DNA from: Sutcliffiella horikoshii
GTDB taxonomy: Bacteria > Bacillota > Bacilli > Bacillales > Bacillaceae_I
Direction of reading: 5' to 3'
Assembly (NCBI RefSeq): GCF_021991925.1
Contig: NZ_RXZI01000004.1
Span: 1-64,000 of the forward strand
DNA: 64,000 nucleotides
Shown in pieces: positions 16,662 through 25,064 of the stretch (the first letter of the stretch is position 1; every line of letters begins with the position of its first letter). The position numbers and the translations under genes are program-made. The notes under the pieces are model-generated. The model searched no databases and had not been told where the DNA came from. It saw nothing but the letters and a program-made list of their open reading frames with translations.

Positions 16662-17370
16662 GAATCGACGGGTTTGATGCAGGATTGCGCAAAGACACAT
16701 GCAATTGATTATCTTCGTTTATGGACGCGTAAAATACATCCTCCACAGTAACTATTTCCTGTTTTAACAGTTCCTTCCGAAGCCATGTTTCATCTAATCC
16801 TTTGTATGCTAAAGTCTCCTTGTAGATACGACCGTCCATTATGACAGGGAATTCTATCGAATTAACATATTCTGCAGGGCGAACATCTTCCACCTTTGCT
16901 GCCTCTTTTCCAGGCTTAAGCTTTACAGAGAGATTTCCGTTCGCTTCGATTAGGGCAAAATAGACATCCTCCACCTTGAACACATCTTTTTCTCTTAGCA
17001 TCTGAAGAATATTGTCAATCGAATAGCTAATCTGTTGCAAGTTCCTTATATGAAATTGCCCTTCATAAATAACCAGTGTTGGCTCAAAGGTTAACAACCT
17101 GCCTACCCGGTGATTTTTTATCTTCGCCCACGCTATTACCTTCTGTAGAAGAGCTATAGCAATAATGGCACCTGCTGTAGGAAGATGATGGATGCTGGGG
17201 TCTGCAATATCCGCACCCACCACAGCCCCAAGCGTAATGATGACGATGAAATCAAAAACGGGAAGTTCTCCGATCGATCGCTTTCCCATATACAAAGTAA
17301 TGATCAACATAAGCGGTAGAATGGTAATGATTCTACCCAGCACCTTTATAAAATCCAAGAATAGTTCCAC
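16648..17370 (-). CDS. DUF421 membrane protein (YetF/YdfS family), copy 2
   Basis: A 240-aa protein with three N-terminal membrane segments (residues about 5-80) carrying the family motif MGKRSIGELPVFDFIV, followed by a cytoplasmic DUF421 domain (GRLLTFEPTLVIYEGQF, EANGNLSVKLKP). GTG at 17370 has AAGGGAGAG upstream. It is a close paralogue of the gene 24 bases upstream: they share most of the N-terminal 150 residues and the exact C-terminus SIPIFH. In B. subtilis such proteins are linked to sporulation and membrane properties; mechanism unknown. Confidence 0.85.
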   Translation of the reverse strand: MELFLDFIKVLGRIITILPLMLIITLYMGKRSIGELPVFDFIVIITLGAVVGADIADPSIHHLPTAGAIIAIALLQKVIAWAKIKNHRVGRLLTFEPTLVIYEGQFHIRNLQQISYSIDNILQMLREKDVFKVEDVYFALIEANGNLSVKLKPGKEAAKVEDVRPAEYVNSIEFPVIMDGRIYKETLAYKGLDETWLRKELLKQEIVTVEDVFYASINEDNQLHVSLRNPASNPSIPIFH

Positions 17371-17393
17371 TCTTCTCTCCCTTTCTGTCTGCC

Positions 17394-18116
17394 TTAGTGA
17401 AAAATTGGTATGCTTTTTGTATAGCCTGGGTTTCTCATGGTAATATTCAATCTGTTCTCTTCATTGATTGCCGCATAGAAGACATCTTGCATATTTACAA
17501 TGTCTCCTTTCAGTAGCTCCTCCCTCAACCAAGCTTCATCCAAACCTAAATGCTCCAATGCTTGTTGCTGTATTCTCCCATCCATGATGACGGTATATTC
17601 AAACGAGGGTTTCAACTGAGCTGACTGCAAATCTTCCTTTTTCACTAATTCTTTTTCCGGTTTTAATTTCACAGATAGCTCCCCGTTCGCTTCAATCAAT
17701 GCGAAATGGACATCTTCCAATCGAAAAACATCCTTTTCCCTTAACATCTGGAGGATATTATCAATAGAGTAACTGATCTTTCGCATATTCTTGATATGAA
17801 ATTGACCTTCATAGATGACAAGGGTCGGTTCAAAGGAAAGTAGCCGCCCCACTTTATGGTTCTGCATTTTCCACCATGCGATCAGCTTTTGTAAAAGGGC
17901 AATCGCAATAATGGCACCCACAGTAGGCAGATGATGGACGTTAGGGTCAGCGATGTCTGCTCCGACTACCGACCCGAGTGTCAAAATGACAAGAAAATCA
18001 AAGACAGGAAGTTCCCCAATTGAACGTTTCCCCATGAATAGGGTTACGATGAGCATTAATGGCAGTATAGTAACGATTCGAAAAATCACCTTAACTAAAT
18101 CCATGACAAGTTCCAT
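17394..18116 (-). CDS. DUF421 membrane protein (YetF/YdfS family), copy 1
   Basis: A 240-aa paralogue of the following gene, with the same three-helix N-terminus (MGKRSIGELPVFDFLV) and DUF421 domain. ATG at 18116 gives exactly the same length and register as the paralogue; another ATG three codons upstream lies only 2 bases from the GAGGAG box and is less suitable. The pair arose by tandem duplication and is probably co-transcribed; the copies may form a heteromer. Divergence is concentrated in the region before the final 60 residues. Confidence 0.85.
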   Translation of the reverse strand: MELVMDLVKVIFRIVTILPLMLIVTLFMGKRSIGELPVFDFLVILTLGSVVGADIADPNVHHLPTVGAIIAIALLQKLIAWWKMQNHKVGRLLSFEPTLVIYEGQFHIKNMRKISYSIDNILQMLREKDVFRLEDVHFALIEANGELSVKLKPEKELVKKEDLQSAQLKPSFEYTVIMDGRIQQQALEHLGLDEAWLREELLKGDIVNMQDVFYAAINEENRLNITMRNPGYTKSIPIFH

Positions 18117-18186
18117 AAAATGCATTGCTCCTCTATCCTTTTTCCTTAGCGTTATTCAAAAAGGGGAGGATATGCATATTTCTTCA

Positions 18187-18218
18187 AGAAAAATACGCCT
18201 TTCTTTTAAAAAGGCGTA
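18187..18218 (-). terminator. Terminator downstream of comK
   Basis: The hairpin TACGCCTTT / AAAGGCGTA on the minus strand is followed by a T run (18193-18187). It lies 140 bases after comK, beyond a repeat remnant, and also insulates the DUF421 pair. Confidence 0.75.
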
Positions 18219-18231
18219 AAACTATGACAAA

Positions 18232-18320
18232 CCCTAATAATCTTTAGATTTGCTTTTAGTTGTTGACCTCCGTTCCAGGAGCTTCAATCAACATGAAAAC
18301 TGTTATGAAATTTGATTTGC
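18232..18320. repeat. Internally deleted remnant of the dispersed extragenic element
   Basis: The piece GTTGACCTCCGTTCCAGGAG and AATCAAC matches the outer stem of the 49-kb element (GTTGATCTTCGTTGCAGGAG, GATCAACT) without its GC-rich core. The flanks TGACAAAC and CTACACACT also match the ends of the 49-kb copy. It looks like a relic that lost its centre. Confidence 0.6.
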
Positions 18321-18358
18321 CTACACACTAACGCATTTTAAAGAAATTGGAAAGATTA

Positions 18359-18919
18359 TCAGCATTGTAGGTCTTTATTGCCTCTCAATCGGTACATCAT
18401 ACCTGGTGTCGCGACAAGGCTGCGGTTTGCATTATTCCGCTTTCTATTCACTCTTTGTTGAAGCTTTGCCCGAAAAAGGGAAGTACGATGAACTTGGGCC
18501 TCATAAGAGGTTTTGGAAATGGGAAATTCCACTATGGTATTATTCGGAAACGTGACTTTAGTGGTCGCTACAGGAGTTTTTTTATATTCATAAGCGTAGT
18601 GTAGTGATATCCAGATGCAGTTTTCGTTTGTAGGTGATGCAGTGGGGAAAAAGAAAATATCATTCATCGGATCAACGACGATTGGGGGTTTGTGGGTATA
18701 GCCGGAGATGCCCTTGGTGCCTTGCTTTCTTCCTTCAAAGCTAGATCCGTAGAAGTTGCAGCTGTCTTCCATAATCTTCATGGGGGGCAATGCTACATAG
18801 ATCTCTGCCTCCTCTTCAAGTACCTTTGAATACAAGTTCCCCTCCATTTCAACAGGAATGATTGCCATTGTAAATCCATTAATTTCATAGTCTACCGATA
18901 TATCGACGTTATTCTTCAT
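18359..18919 (-). CDS. comK: Competence transcription factor ComK
   Basis: A 186-aa protein with the ComK family pattern: YEINGFTMAIIPVEMEG near the N-terminus, then CNFYGSSFEGRKQGT, HKPPIVVDPMNDIFFFPT, and an arginine-rich C-terminus. ComK is the master activator of DNA-uptake genes and of its own promoter, binding AT-rich boxes in the minor groove. ATG at 18919 is preferred because GGAGGGAAAGGGTGAG precedes it; 30 extra upstream codons are unconserved. It is divergent from the IDEAL-domain gene, with a 31-bp AT palindrome in the shared upstream region. The C-terminus differs somewhat from B. subtilis, including the Mec-targeting tail area. Confidence 0.92.
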   Translation of the reverse strand: MKNNVDISVDYEINGFTMAIIPVEMEGNLYSKVLEEEAEIYVALPPMKIMEDSCNFYGSSFEGRKQGTKGISGYTHKPPIVVDPMNDIFFFPTASPTNENCIWISLHYAYEYKKTPVATTKVTFPNNTIVEFPISKTSYEAQVHRTSLFRAKLQQRVNRKRNNANRSLVATPGMMYRLRGNKDLQC

Positions 18920-19022
18920 CTTACTCACCCTTTCCCTCCAAACCCCTTGCCAGAACATGACAAAAGACTTATTAATTTGTCTATTTATGTATATTTTCCC
19001 AGAAAACACATGTAGTGTAAAG

Positions 19023-19053
19023 GTTTTTAAAATATTTTAAATATTTTAAAAAC
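19023..19053. promoter_or_regulatory. AT-rich near-perfect 31-bp palindrome between comK and the IDEAL gene
   Basis: From GTTTTTAAAATATTTT to the mirror TATTTTAAAAAC the segment reads almost identically on both strands. ComK is known to bind paired AAAA-N5-TTTT boxes in its own promoter. The A and T tracts here do not show that exact spacing, so the site is a candidate for ComK or a competing repressor, not a confirmed box. Confidence 0.4.
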
Positions 19054-19056
19054 TTG

Positions 19057-19085
19057 TTGATTTTTATGACGTTCCTCAATATACT
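19057..19085 (+). promoter_or_regulatory. Sigma-A-like promoter of the IDEAL-domain gene
   Basis: TTGATT and TATACT are separated by 17 bases, 28 bases before the start codon. GAGGTGAGGAAC supplies the ribosome site. Confidence 0.6.
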
Positions 19086-19112
19086 ATTAAAAAGGCTCGA
19101 GGTGAGGAACTC

Positions 19113-19358
19113 ATGAAGAATGAGAAGTCTTATACGGAATTGATGAAAACGAAGAAGATGAACAAGAAAGTGTCCGTTGAAGCCTATATGATGAATGTGT
19201 ATGTTCAGATGATCATTGATGAGTCTTTATTCCACTACCACAAAAACCTTCTGCAAGAGAAAATTGACAGTGCATTGGATGCCAATGACCCTTCCCTGTT
19301 CCGCTTACTTTCCGCCAGATATAAAAAATTCCTGAATGATTGGGGCGTTTCTGCTTAG
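19113..19358 (+). CDS. Small IDEAL-domain protein
   Basis: An 81-aa protein. Its C-terminal half (about residues 42-78: LLQEKIDSALDANDPSLFR then LLSARYKKFL) fits the IDEAL domain found in B. subtilis YpiB and in the small protein encoded beside comK (yhzC). The N-terminus is lysine-rich. No enzymatic motif is visible. The domain is thought to mediate protein interaction. A clear promoter, ribosome site and terminator make it a real gene; a link to competence is only suggested by its divergence from comK. Confidence 0.75.
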   Translation: MKNEKSYTELMKTKKMNKKVSVEAYMMNVYVQMIIDESLFHYHKNLLQEKIDSALDANDPSLFRLLSARYKKFLNDWGVSA

Positions 19359-19378
19359 ACAGTAAAAACGCAAAATAA

Positions 19379-19413
19379 AGAGAAGAGCACAGTCGGCTCT
19401 TCTCTTTTTTTTT
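19379..19413 (+). terminator. Bidirectional terminator between the IDEAL gene and aceA
   Basis: AGAGAAGAGC / GCTCTTCTCT with a 7-base loop, followed by nine T on the plus strand and a TTTATTTT tail on the minus strand, where it can end the aceBA transcript. Confidence 0.9.
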
Positions 19414-19426
19414 GTGAATGTTGACT

Positions 19427-20716
19427 TTATTTTTTTCCTTGATAAAACTGGGCTTCTTCTGTTGATCCACTTAATGCAGTTGTGGAGGAAGTGCCACCGG
19501 AAACAAGCTTTGCCACTTCATCAAAATATCCTGTTCCCACTTCACGCTGATGGCGGGTTGCCGTATAACCATACTGCTCACTATCAAACTCTGCCTGTTG
19601 AAGCTCTGAATATGCTCCCATGCCACGGTCACGGTATCCTCTTGCCAGTTCAAACATGCCGTGATTCAATGCATGGAATCCTGCTAATGTCACAAACTGG
19701 AATTTATAACCGAACTGGGCAATCTGCTGTTGGAACGTTTCAATAGTGGCATCATCCAATTTCGCTTTCCAGTTAAAGGACGGTGAACAGTTATATGCCA
19801 ACAATTTGCCTGGGAACTTTTCATGTATGGCTTCAGCAAAGGCTCTTGCCTGCTCAAGGTTTGGTTCGGATGTTTCACACCAGATTAGATCGGCATATGG
19901 TGCATAGGCAAGACCACGTGCTATTGCCTGTTCAATGCCAGCTTTTGTGCGATAAAATCCTTCTGCCGTTCTCTCGCCAGTCAAGAATGCATGATCGTTT
20001 TCATCTATATCACTTGTGATAAGATCCGCTGCATCCGCATCCGTTCTGGCGATCAGGATAGTCGGCACACCCATTACGTCTGCTGCCAAACGTGCTGAGA
20101 TCAGGTTTTTCACTGCCGTTTGTGTAGGCAATAATACTTTTCCTCCAAGATGGCCGCACTTTTTCTCGGAAGATAATTGATCCTCAAAGTGAACACCGGA
20201 AGCACCGGACTCGATCATCCCTTTCATCAATTCGAACACATTCAATTGACCTCCGAACCCTGCCTCTGCGTCCGCAACGATCGGTGCAAAATAATCCACT
20301 TCTTCGCTACCTTCTAGGTATTGAATTTGATCTGCACGCTGTAAGGCTTGATTGATACGTTTAACCACATGAGGCACACTGTTTGCGGGATAAAGACTCT
20401 GGTCAGGATACATATGTCCGGAAAGATTGGCATCTGCAGCTACTTGCCAACCACTCAAATAGATGGCTTTCAGTCCCGCTTTCACCTGCTGGATGGCCTG
20501 ATTTCCTGTTAAAGCTCCAAGTGCATGCACATAGTCTTGTGTATGAAGGAGGTCCCAAAGTTTCTGTGCCCCTCTTTTCGCCAAAGTATGTTCGATATCA
20601 ATGGAACCTCGTAGACGAAGTACCTCTTCTGCAGAATAGGGTCTTTCAATGCCATTCCATCGTTGTTCTAACTCCCAGCTTTCTTCTAACTGTGCAATTC
20701 TTTCTTCTCTTCTCAT
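19427..20716 (-). CDS. aceA: Isocitrate lyase
   Basis: A 429-aa glyoxylate-shunt enzyme that cleaves isocitrate to glyoxylate and succinate. The active-site hexapeptide region KKCGHLGGK is intact with its catalytic cysteine, the metal-binding DAEAGFGG is present, and SGWQVAAD and YNCSPSFNW are typical. AAAGGAGG precedes ATG at 20716. It follows aceB by 30 bases in an aceBA operon. B. subtilis 168 lacks this pathway, so its presence indicates growth on acetate or fatty acids, consistent with the fatty-acid genes a few kilobases away. Confidence 0.97.
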   Translation of the reverse strand: MRREERIAQLEESWELEQRWNGIERPYSAEEVLRLRGSIDIEHTLAKRGAQKLWDLLHTQDYVHALGALTGNQAIQQVKAGLKAIYLSGWQVAADANLSGHMYPDQSLYPANSVPHVVKRINQALQRADQIQYLEGSEEVDYFAPIVADAEAGFGGQLNVFELMKGMIESGASGVHFEDQLSSEKKCGHLGGKVLLPTQTAVKNLISARLAADVMGVPTILIARTDADAADLITSDIDENDHAFLTGERTAEGFYRTKAGIEQAIARGLAYAPYADLIWCETSEPNLEQARAFAEAIHEKFPGKLLAYNCSPSFNWKAKLDDATIETFQQQIAQFGYKFQFVTLAGFHALNHGMFELARGYRDRGMGAYSELQQAEFDSEQYGYTATRHQREVGTGYFDEVAKLVSGGTSSTTALSGSTEEAQFYQGKK

Positions 20717-20746
20717 TACTAATTCCTCCTTTAGTTTAGGTATCTA

Positions 20747-22342
20747 TTAATCTTCCAATAAATTGTAAGCTGGAAGAGTCAAAAATTCAGCAAATTCATC
20801 ATCCTTGATCAGTTGTTCAAATAATGTTGCAGCCTGATCCAACTTCCCATCTGAGTAACGAGTTGGGCCTACTTTATCAAGAATGGCCCTCTTTTCTTCC
20901 TGAACCAATTGTTTGACTAACTCGAGGGTGATTTGTGTTCCATCTTCTAGTTCTGCTTGAGGATGTCTTATCCATTGCCATACTTGGGATCTTGAGATTT
21001 CCGCTGTTGCCGCGTCCTCCATCAGGTGAAAGATTGGTACAGCACCATTTCCATCCAACCATGCGGCAATATACTCCATCCCGACATGAATGTTTTTGCG
21101 CAAACCCTCTTCCGTTATCGTGCCACCTGGAATTTGCACGAGCGCTAGTGGGTCAGCAATGACATCCTCCCTCTTTCGATGAACCTGATTTTGCCCGTCC
21201 ATATGCTCATTGAATACTTCAAGCGCTACGGGAACTAATGCCGGATGGGCTACCCACGTTCCATCATGTCCATCTTTCACTTCCCGAAGCTTATCTTCTC
21301 TTACTTTTGCAAATGCTTGATTATTTGCTTCTTCGTCATTTTTCACTGGAATCTGTGCCGCCATGCCACCTATTGCAAAGGCACCACGCTTATGGCAAGT
21401 CTGTATCACCAATTGCGTGTAGGCCCTCATGAAGGGTACTGCCATCGTAACTTGACTTCTGTCCGGTAAAAGGAAGGATGGGTCGTTTCTGAACTTCTTG
21501 ATAAAACTGAAAATATAATCCCATCGTCCACAATTGAGCCCTGCTGCATGCTCCTTCAGCTCATACAGTATTTCTTCCATTTCAAAGGCTGCCGTAATTG
21601 TTTCAATTAAAACCGTCGCTTTAATCGTCCCTTGTTCGATTTCAAGCTCCTTTTGTGCGAAAACAAACACATCATTCCACAGTCTTGCCTCCTGATGACT
21701 TTCAAGCTTCGGAAGATAAAAATATGGAGCGCTTCCATTTTCAAGGAGCACTTTGGCATTATGGAAAAAATAGAGTCCAAAATCAAAAAGGCTTCCTGAA
21801 ACTGGCTGATTGTTTATTTGAATATGCTTTTCGTCCAGATGCCATCCTCTTGGTCTCACAAGGAGTGTTGCGATCTCTTTGTTCAGTTTATATTCCTTTC
21901 CATTTGGAGCCGTGAAGTCAATTTTCCGTTGGTTGGCATCCCGTAGGTTAATTTGTCCTTCTATCATGTTGCTCCAAGTCGGGGAAGAGGCATCCTCAAA
22001 ATCTGCCATAAACACCTTTGCTCCCGAATTGAGTGCATGAATAATCATCTTGCGGTCAACTGGCCCCGTGATCTCCACTCTTCTGTCTTGAAGGTCGGCT
22101 GGGATTTCATTTACTTGCCAGTCACCTGTCCGGACAGCTTTCGTGCTCTCTAGAAAGTTTAACCTTTCTCCCTGGTCGATTCTTAATTGCCGTTCTTTTC
22201 TATCCGCCAGTAATTCTTTTCGGCGGCCATTGAAGGAGTGATGCAGTTTCTCGATGAAGGATAGGGCCTCCTGTGTTAGTACAGTTTCATAGCCACTTTT
22301 AGTTTTACCTGTTACGTTGATGCCTGTTGTACCAGTATTCAC
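20747..22342 (-). CDS. aceB: Malate synthase A
   Basis: A 531-aa malate synthase that condenses glyoxylate with acetyl-CoA to malate. Signature parts include [27 protein letters not shown], and [15 protein letters not shown] near the C-terminal third. The start is GTG at 22342 with GAGAGGAG about 10 bases upstream. It is the first gene of the aceBA operon and works with isocitrate lyase to bypass the decarboxylation steps of the TCA cycle. No cre box is convincingly seen in the short upstream region. Confidence 0.97.
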   Translation of the reverse strand: MNTGTTGINVTGKTKSGYETVLTQEALSFIEKLHHSFNGRRKELLADRKERQLRIDQGERLNFLESTKAVRTGDWQVNEIPADLQDRRVEITGPVDRKMIIHALNSGAKVFMADFEDASSPTWSNMIEGQINLRDANQRKIDFTAPNGKEYKLNKEIATLLVRPRGWHLDEKHIQINNQPVSGSLFDFGLYFFHNAKVLLENGSAPYFYLPKLESHQEARLWNDVFVFAQKELEIEQGTIKATVLIETITAAFEMEEILYELKEHAAGLNCGRWDYIFSFIKKFRNDPSFLLPDRSQVTMAVPFMRAYTQLVIQTCHKRGAFAIGGMAAQIPVKNDEEANNQAFAKVREDKLREVKDGHDGTWVAHPALVPVALEVFNEHMDGQNQVHRKREDVIADPLALVQIPGGTITEEGLRKNIHVGMEYIAAWLDGNGAVPIFHLMEDAATAEISRSQVWQWIRHPQAELEDGTQITLELVKQLVQEEKRAILDKVGPTRYSDGKLDQAATLFEQLIKDDEFAEFLTLPAYNLLED

Positions 22343-22475
22343 GATATACTTGCTCCTCTCTTGTTATGAAACAGTTAGTATATTTGTATTGTATTATATA
22401 ACAGAGTGTTCGTGATAAAAAGCCTTTTTTTAATATTTGTTTGTAAATATTTTTCGACATTGGAAAAATTACAAT

Positions 22476-22508
22476 AAAAAAAAGCAAGCAACGCACTCTT
22501 TCACGCTG
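22476..22508 (-). terminator. Terminator of yhfN
   Basis: AGCAGCG / CGTTGCT with one G-T pair and a 10-base loop, followed by GCTTTTTTTT on the minus strand just after the yhfN stop. Confidence 0.75.
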
Positions 22509-22509
22509 C

Positions 22510-23769
22510 TTACTCCTCATTAACATACCGCTCCAAATGGGCGATCCTATCAACCATTGGTGGATGTGTATATCGGAAAAATTTCACTAAGGCTGGAGGA
22601 TTGACTTCACTTAAACTTGATCTCGTAATTTCCTGGAAAGCTAAAATTGCCGGCTCTGTTTCCCCAGTCAGCTCAATGGCATATACGTCTGCTTTGTGTT
22701 CCTGATGGCGCGATACTGCATTCGTAATTGGGCTTGCTAGGAAAAGAAGCAGTGACACCAGCAACAATAATAACGGAAGCGAAGCAAGTTGGCTTAAGCT
22801 GTACACCTTCAACTTCCGCCCATACTTGTCTATAACCTTATTTGCCATCCAATGAATCAGATAAAAAGCGAAGAATGAAAATACGATGTATCCACTAATT
22901 CCGATTACAATATGATTCATCACATAGTGTCCCATTTCATGTGCCATGATGAACAGAATCTCCTCATCCTGAAGGCGAGTAAGGAGCGTATCCCAAAGTA
23001 CAATACGGGAGTTTCCTCCAATCCCGGTTACGTAGGCATTGATGCTATTTGTTTTCTGTGCCATATTTACTTCATACACCCGGTCTGCCGGAATATCTGA
23101 TTCAGCCGCCAGGTCCAAGATTTTTTCCTCTAACACTTTATCTTGCAGTTCGGTGAAATCATTATAAAGTGGGTCAATGACCACCGGTTGGATATACATC
23201 ATGAAAAATACGAACGGAATAAAACAACCCCAGGCAATCGCCCACCACCACTTTTGGAATTTATGGATGAGTATATAAAGGACCAGGACCACTATCCACA
23301 TGATGAGTAGGCCTTCCCAAAAACCGACAACCTGGTCACGCATCCATCCTGAATAGGATTGAACAGTGATACCATAATCTCTTGAAAGTGAATAACGAAG
23401 GTAGCTTAATGGAAAGTGAATGACCGTGCTGAATAGGGTCAGCCAAAAAAGATAAATACCTGTCTGCAGCGTTTTATAGCTTGTTATTTTCTCTGCCCAT
23501 GTTTGAATCGCCCTTGCACCACCTAAAACAAGAAGAAGGAAATAAAAGATCCATTCTACAGGGAGCGTCAGGAAATAGATGGTATTGCGTATCTTGGAAT
23601 ACTCTTCAGCCAATATCAGTTCTTTTTCACTCAAGAAAGTATTCGGGTCCGCTTTTGTATCGACTAGTTCAGCCGGAAGCGAAGTATCTGCTCCCACCCA
23701 TATGTAAAACGTCACCGCTAAAGCATAGAGAATATAACCGACCAACGTAATAGGGACTATTTTCTTCAC
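22510..23769 (-). CDS. yhfN: M48-family membrane metalloprotease YhfN
   Basis: A 419-aa integral membrane zinc protease of the Ste24/CAAX-protease type. The HEMGH zinc motif lies in FIMAHEMGHYVM near residue 285, a downstream glutamate-bearing EHKADVYAIEL forms the third ligand region, and there are several N-terminal membrane segments. GTG at 23769 is chosen because GAGGAGGTG lies 8 bases upstream; the open frame before it is unconserved. Position between lcfB and comK matches B. subtilis yhfN. The protease substrate is unknown. Confidence 0.88.
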   Translation of the reverse strand: MKKIVPITLVGYILYALAVTFYIWVGADTSLPAELVDTKADPNTFLSEKELILAEEYSKIRNTIYFLTLPVEWIFYFLLLVLGGARAIQTWAEKITSYKTLQTGIYLFWLTLFSTVIHFPLSYLRYSLSRDYGITVQSYSGWMRDQVVGFWEGLLIMWIVVLVLYILIHKFQKWWWAIAWGCFIPFVFFMMYIQPVVIDPLYNDFTELQDKVLEEKILDLAAESDIPADRVYEVNMAQKTNSINAYVTGIGGNSRIVLWDTLLTRLQDEEILFIMAHEMGHYVMNHIVIGISGYIVFSFFAFYLIHWMANKVIDKYGRKLKVYSLSQLASLPLLLLLVSLLLFLASPITNAVSRHQEHKADVYAIELTGETEPAILAFQEITRSSLSEVNPPALVKFFRYTHPPMVDRIAHLERYVNEE

Positions 23770-23820
23770 TTTTTCGCACCTCCTCGTCCTAGTAACCTTG
23801 TTATATTCTATGCAACAGTA

Positions 23821-23862
23821 AAAAAAATAAGCAGGCCTTGAAAATAAAAGCCTACTCACTTT
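23821..23862 (-). terminator. Terminator of azlCD
   Basis: AGTAGGC / GCCTGCT around a 13-base loop, followed by TATTTTTTTT on the minus strand, directly after the azlD stop. Confidence 0.75.
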
Positions 23863-23866
23863 AATT

Positions 23867-24175
23867 CTAGCCAACCAGCCAGGAATATACACTAAGTGCT
23901 GCTATAGAACTAATGACAACCACAATAACGTTTGCCCCTAGATAAGCGACAATACATGCAACGGCTGCACCGATAACTCCATACATGATATCTTCATTGA
24001 TAAGGAAAATCCCTGGTACAATAAGTGCCCCCAGTGTGGCATAAGGTACGTTTTTCAATACCGCCTGTACGAAGGGCGGCAGTTCCTTGCCTTGGAACAT
24101 GACAAAAGGAATGAGCCTTGGAAGATAGGTAACAACAGCCATACCGACTATCATGATGAGAATGGTGCTATTCAT
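23867..24175 (-). CDS. azlD: AzlD-family branched-chain amino acid export subunit
   Basis: A 102-aa protein with four hydrophobic segments and the AzlD family signature YLPRLIPF near residue 18. ATG at 24175 has AAGGAGGAG upstream, which itself lies within the end of azlC. The two genes overlap by 8 bases. AzlC/AzlD together form a small exporter for branched-chain amino acids or analogues such as azaleucine. Confidence 0.88.
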   Translation of the reverse strand: MNSTILIMIVGMAVVTYLPRLIPFVMFQGKELPPFVQAVLKNVPYATLGALIVPGIFLINEDIMYGVIGAAVACIVAYLGANVIVVVISSIAALSVYSWLVG

Positions 24176-24893
24176 TTCTATTCTCCTCCTTCGCCCATTT
24201 ATTAAGTAAAAGCTCAATCCCAACAGCACTTGAGATGGTTGCAAGCACGATAGACCATCCTGCTGGAATGCCCACTACAAGGGAAAAAACCGAATTTAGG
24301 ATAGCTGCAGTCCCAGCGAGCACAACCACTTTCCGGTGCTTTTTCAAAGAGGGCATCAATAAACCAACAAACATGGCATAAAGTGCAACAGCCATACTTT
24401 CCTGAAGGGATGCAGGCAGACTGCTTCCAATTACATGTCCCACCCCGGAGCTGACCACCCAACTAGAATAGGCGATCAGGATAACCCCGAACATATATCC
24501 TGTTTGGATGAATCCCTCTTTGGTCGCCGCGACGGAAAATGTTTCGTCTGTTATCCCAAACGAGAAAAGTGATTTTTTCCAGAGAGTCTTTTCTTCCACC
24601 TTCTCATTCAAGGAAGCGCTCATCAAAAAGTGACGGATGTTCAGAATAAAAGTGGTCATGACGATCTCAAAGACTCCTGAACCAAGCACAATCATATTAA
24701 GAGACATATATTGTGCAGCTCCGGCAAATACGAGCAAGCTCATCAGCACGGTCTCAGAGACCGTTAAGCCCGCAGATTTCGCCAAAAGGCCGAACGTAAT
24801 GGCGATTGGAATGTAGCCGATTGCGATGCTGACTCCAGCTTGCAACCCGTTTCGAAAAGAAGAGGTATTTCTAGCTGCGATGGTTGTTGCCAC
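24168..24893 (-). CDS. azlC: AzlC-family branched-chain amino acid permease
   Basis: A 241-aa polytopic membrane protein with the AzlC hallmark IAITFGLLAKSAGLT near residues 30-45 and FGITDETF in the centre. GTG at 24893 follows AGGAG by 9 bases. Forms the larger subunit of the AzlCD exporter. Two copies of a 14-bp box lie immediately upstream and suggest dedicated repression. In B. subtilis the operon is controlled by the Lrp-type AzlB, but no such gene is seen nearby. Confidence 0.88.
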   Translation of the reverse strand: MATTIAARNTSSFRNGLQAGVSIAIGYIPIAITFGLLAKSAGLTVSETVLMSLLVFAGAAQYMSLNMIVLGSGVFEIVMTTFILNIRHFLMSASLNEKVEEKTLWKKSLFSFGITDETFSVAATKEGFIQTGYMFGVILIAYSSWVVSSGVGHVIGSSLPASLQESMAVALYAMFVGLLMPSLKKHRKVVVLAGTAAILNSVFSLVVGIPAGWSIVLATISSAVGIELLLNKWAKEENRNE

Positions 24894-24906
24894 TGTGCAT
24901 TTCTCC

Positions 24907-24948
24907 TATACTAGTAAATTGAATTATTTATAAATATACTAGTAGATT
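24907..24948 (-). promoter_or_regulatory. Repeated ACTAGT-centred operator upstream of azlC
   Basis: The 14-bp box TATACTAGTARATT occurs at 24907-24920 and 24935-24948, 28 bp (nearly three helical turns) apart. Each contains the palindrome ACTAGT. TATAAA and TAGTAT hexamers between them are possible -10 elements. A dimeric regulator binding both boxes is likely; which regulator is unknown. Confidence 0.5.
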
Positions 24949-25064
24949 ACTTGGTATGTAAAGAGTATTTCGAAATACGAGATAAATTATGTTTTATAAA
25001 TAGAATTGGTTCAGGAAAATGTGCTTTCTGTTTCATGATCATGTTTGGTAGTCTTGTTTGAAAA

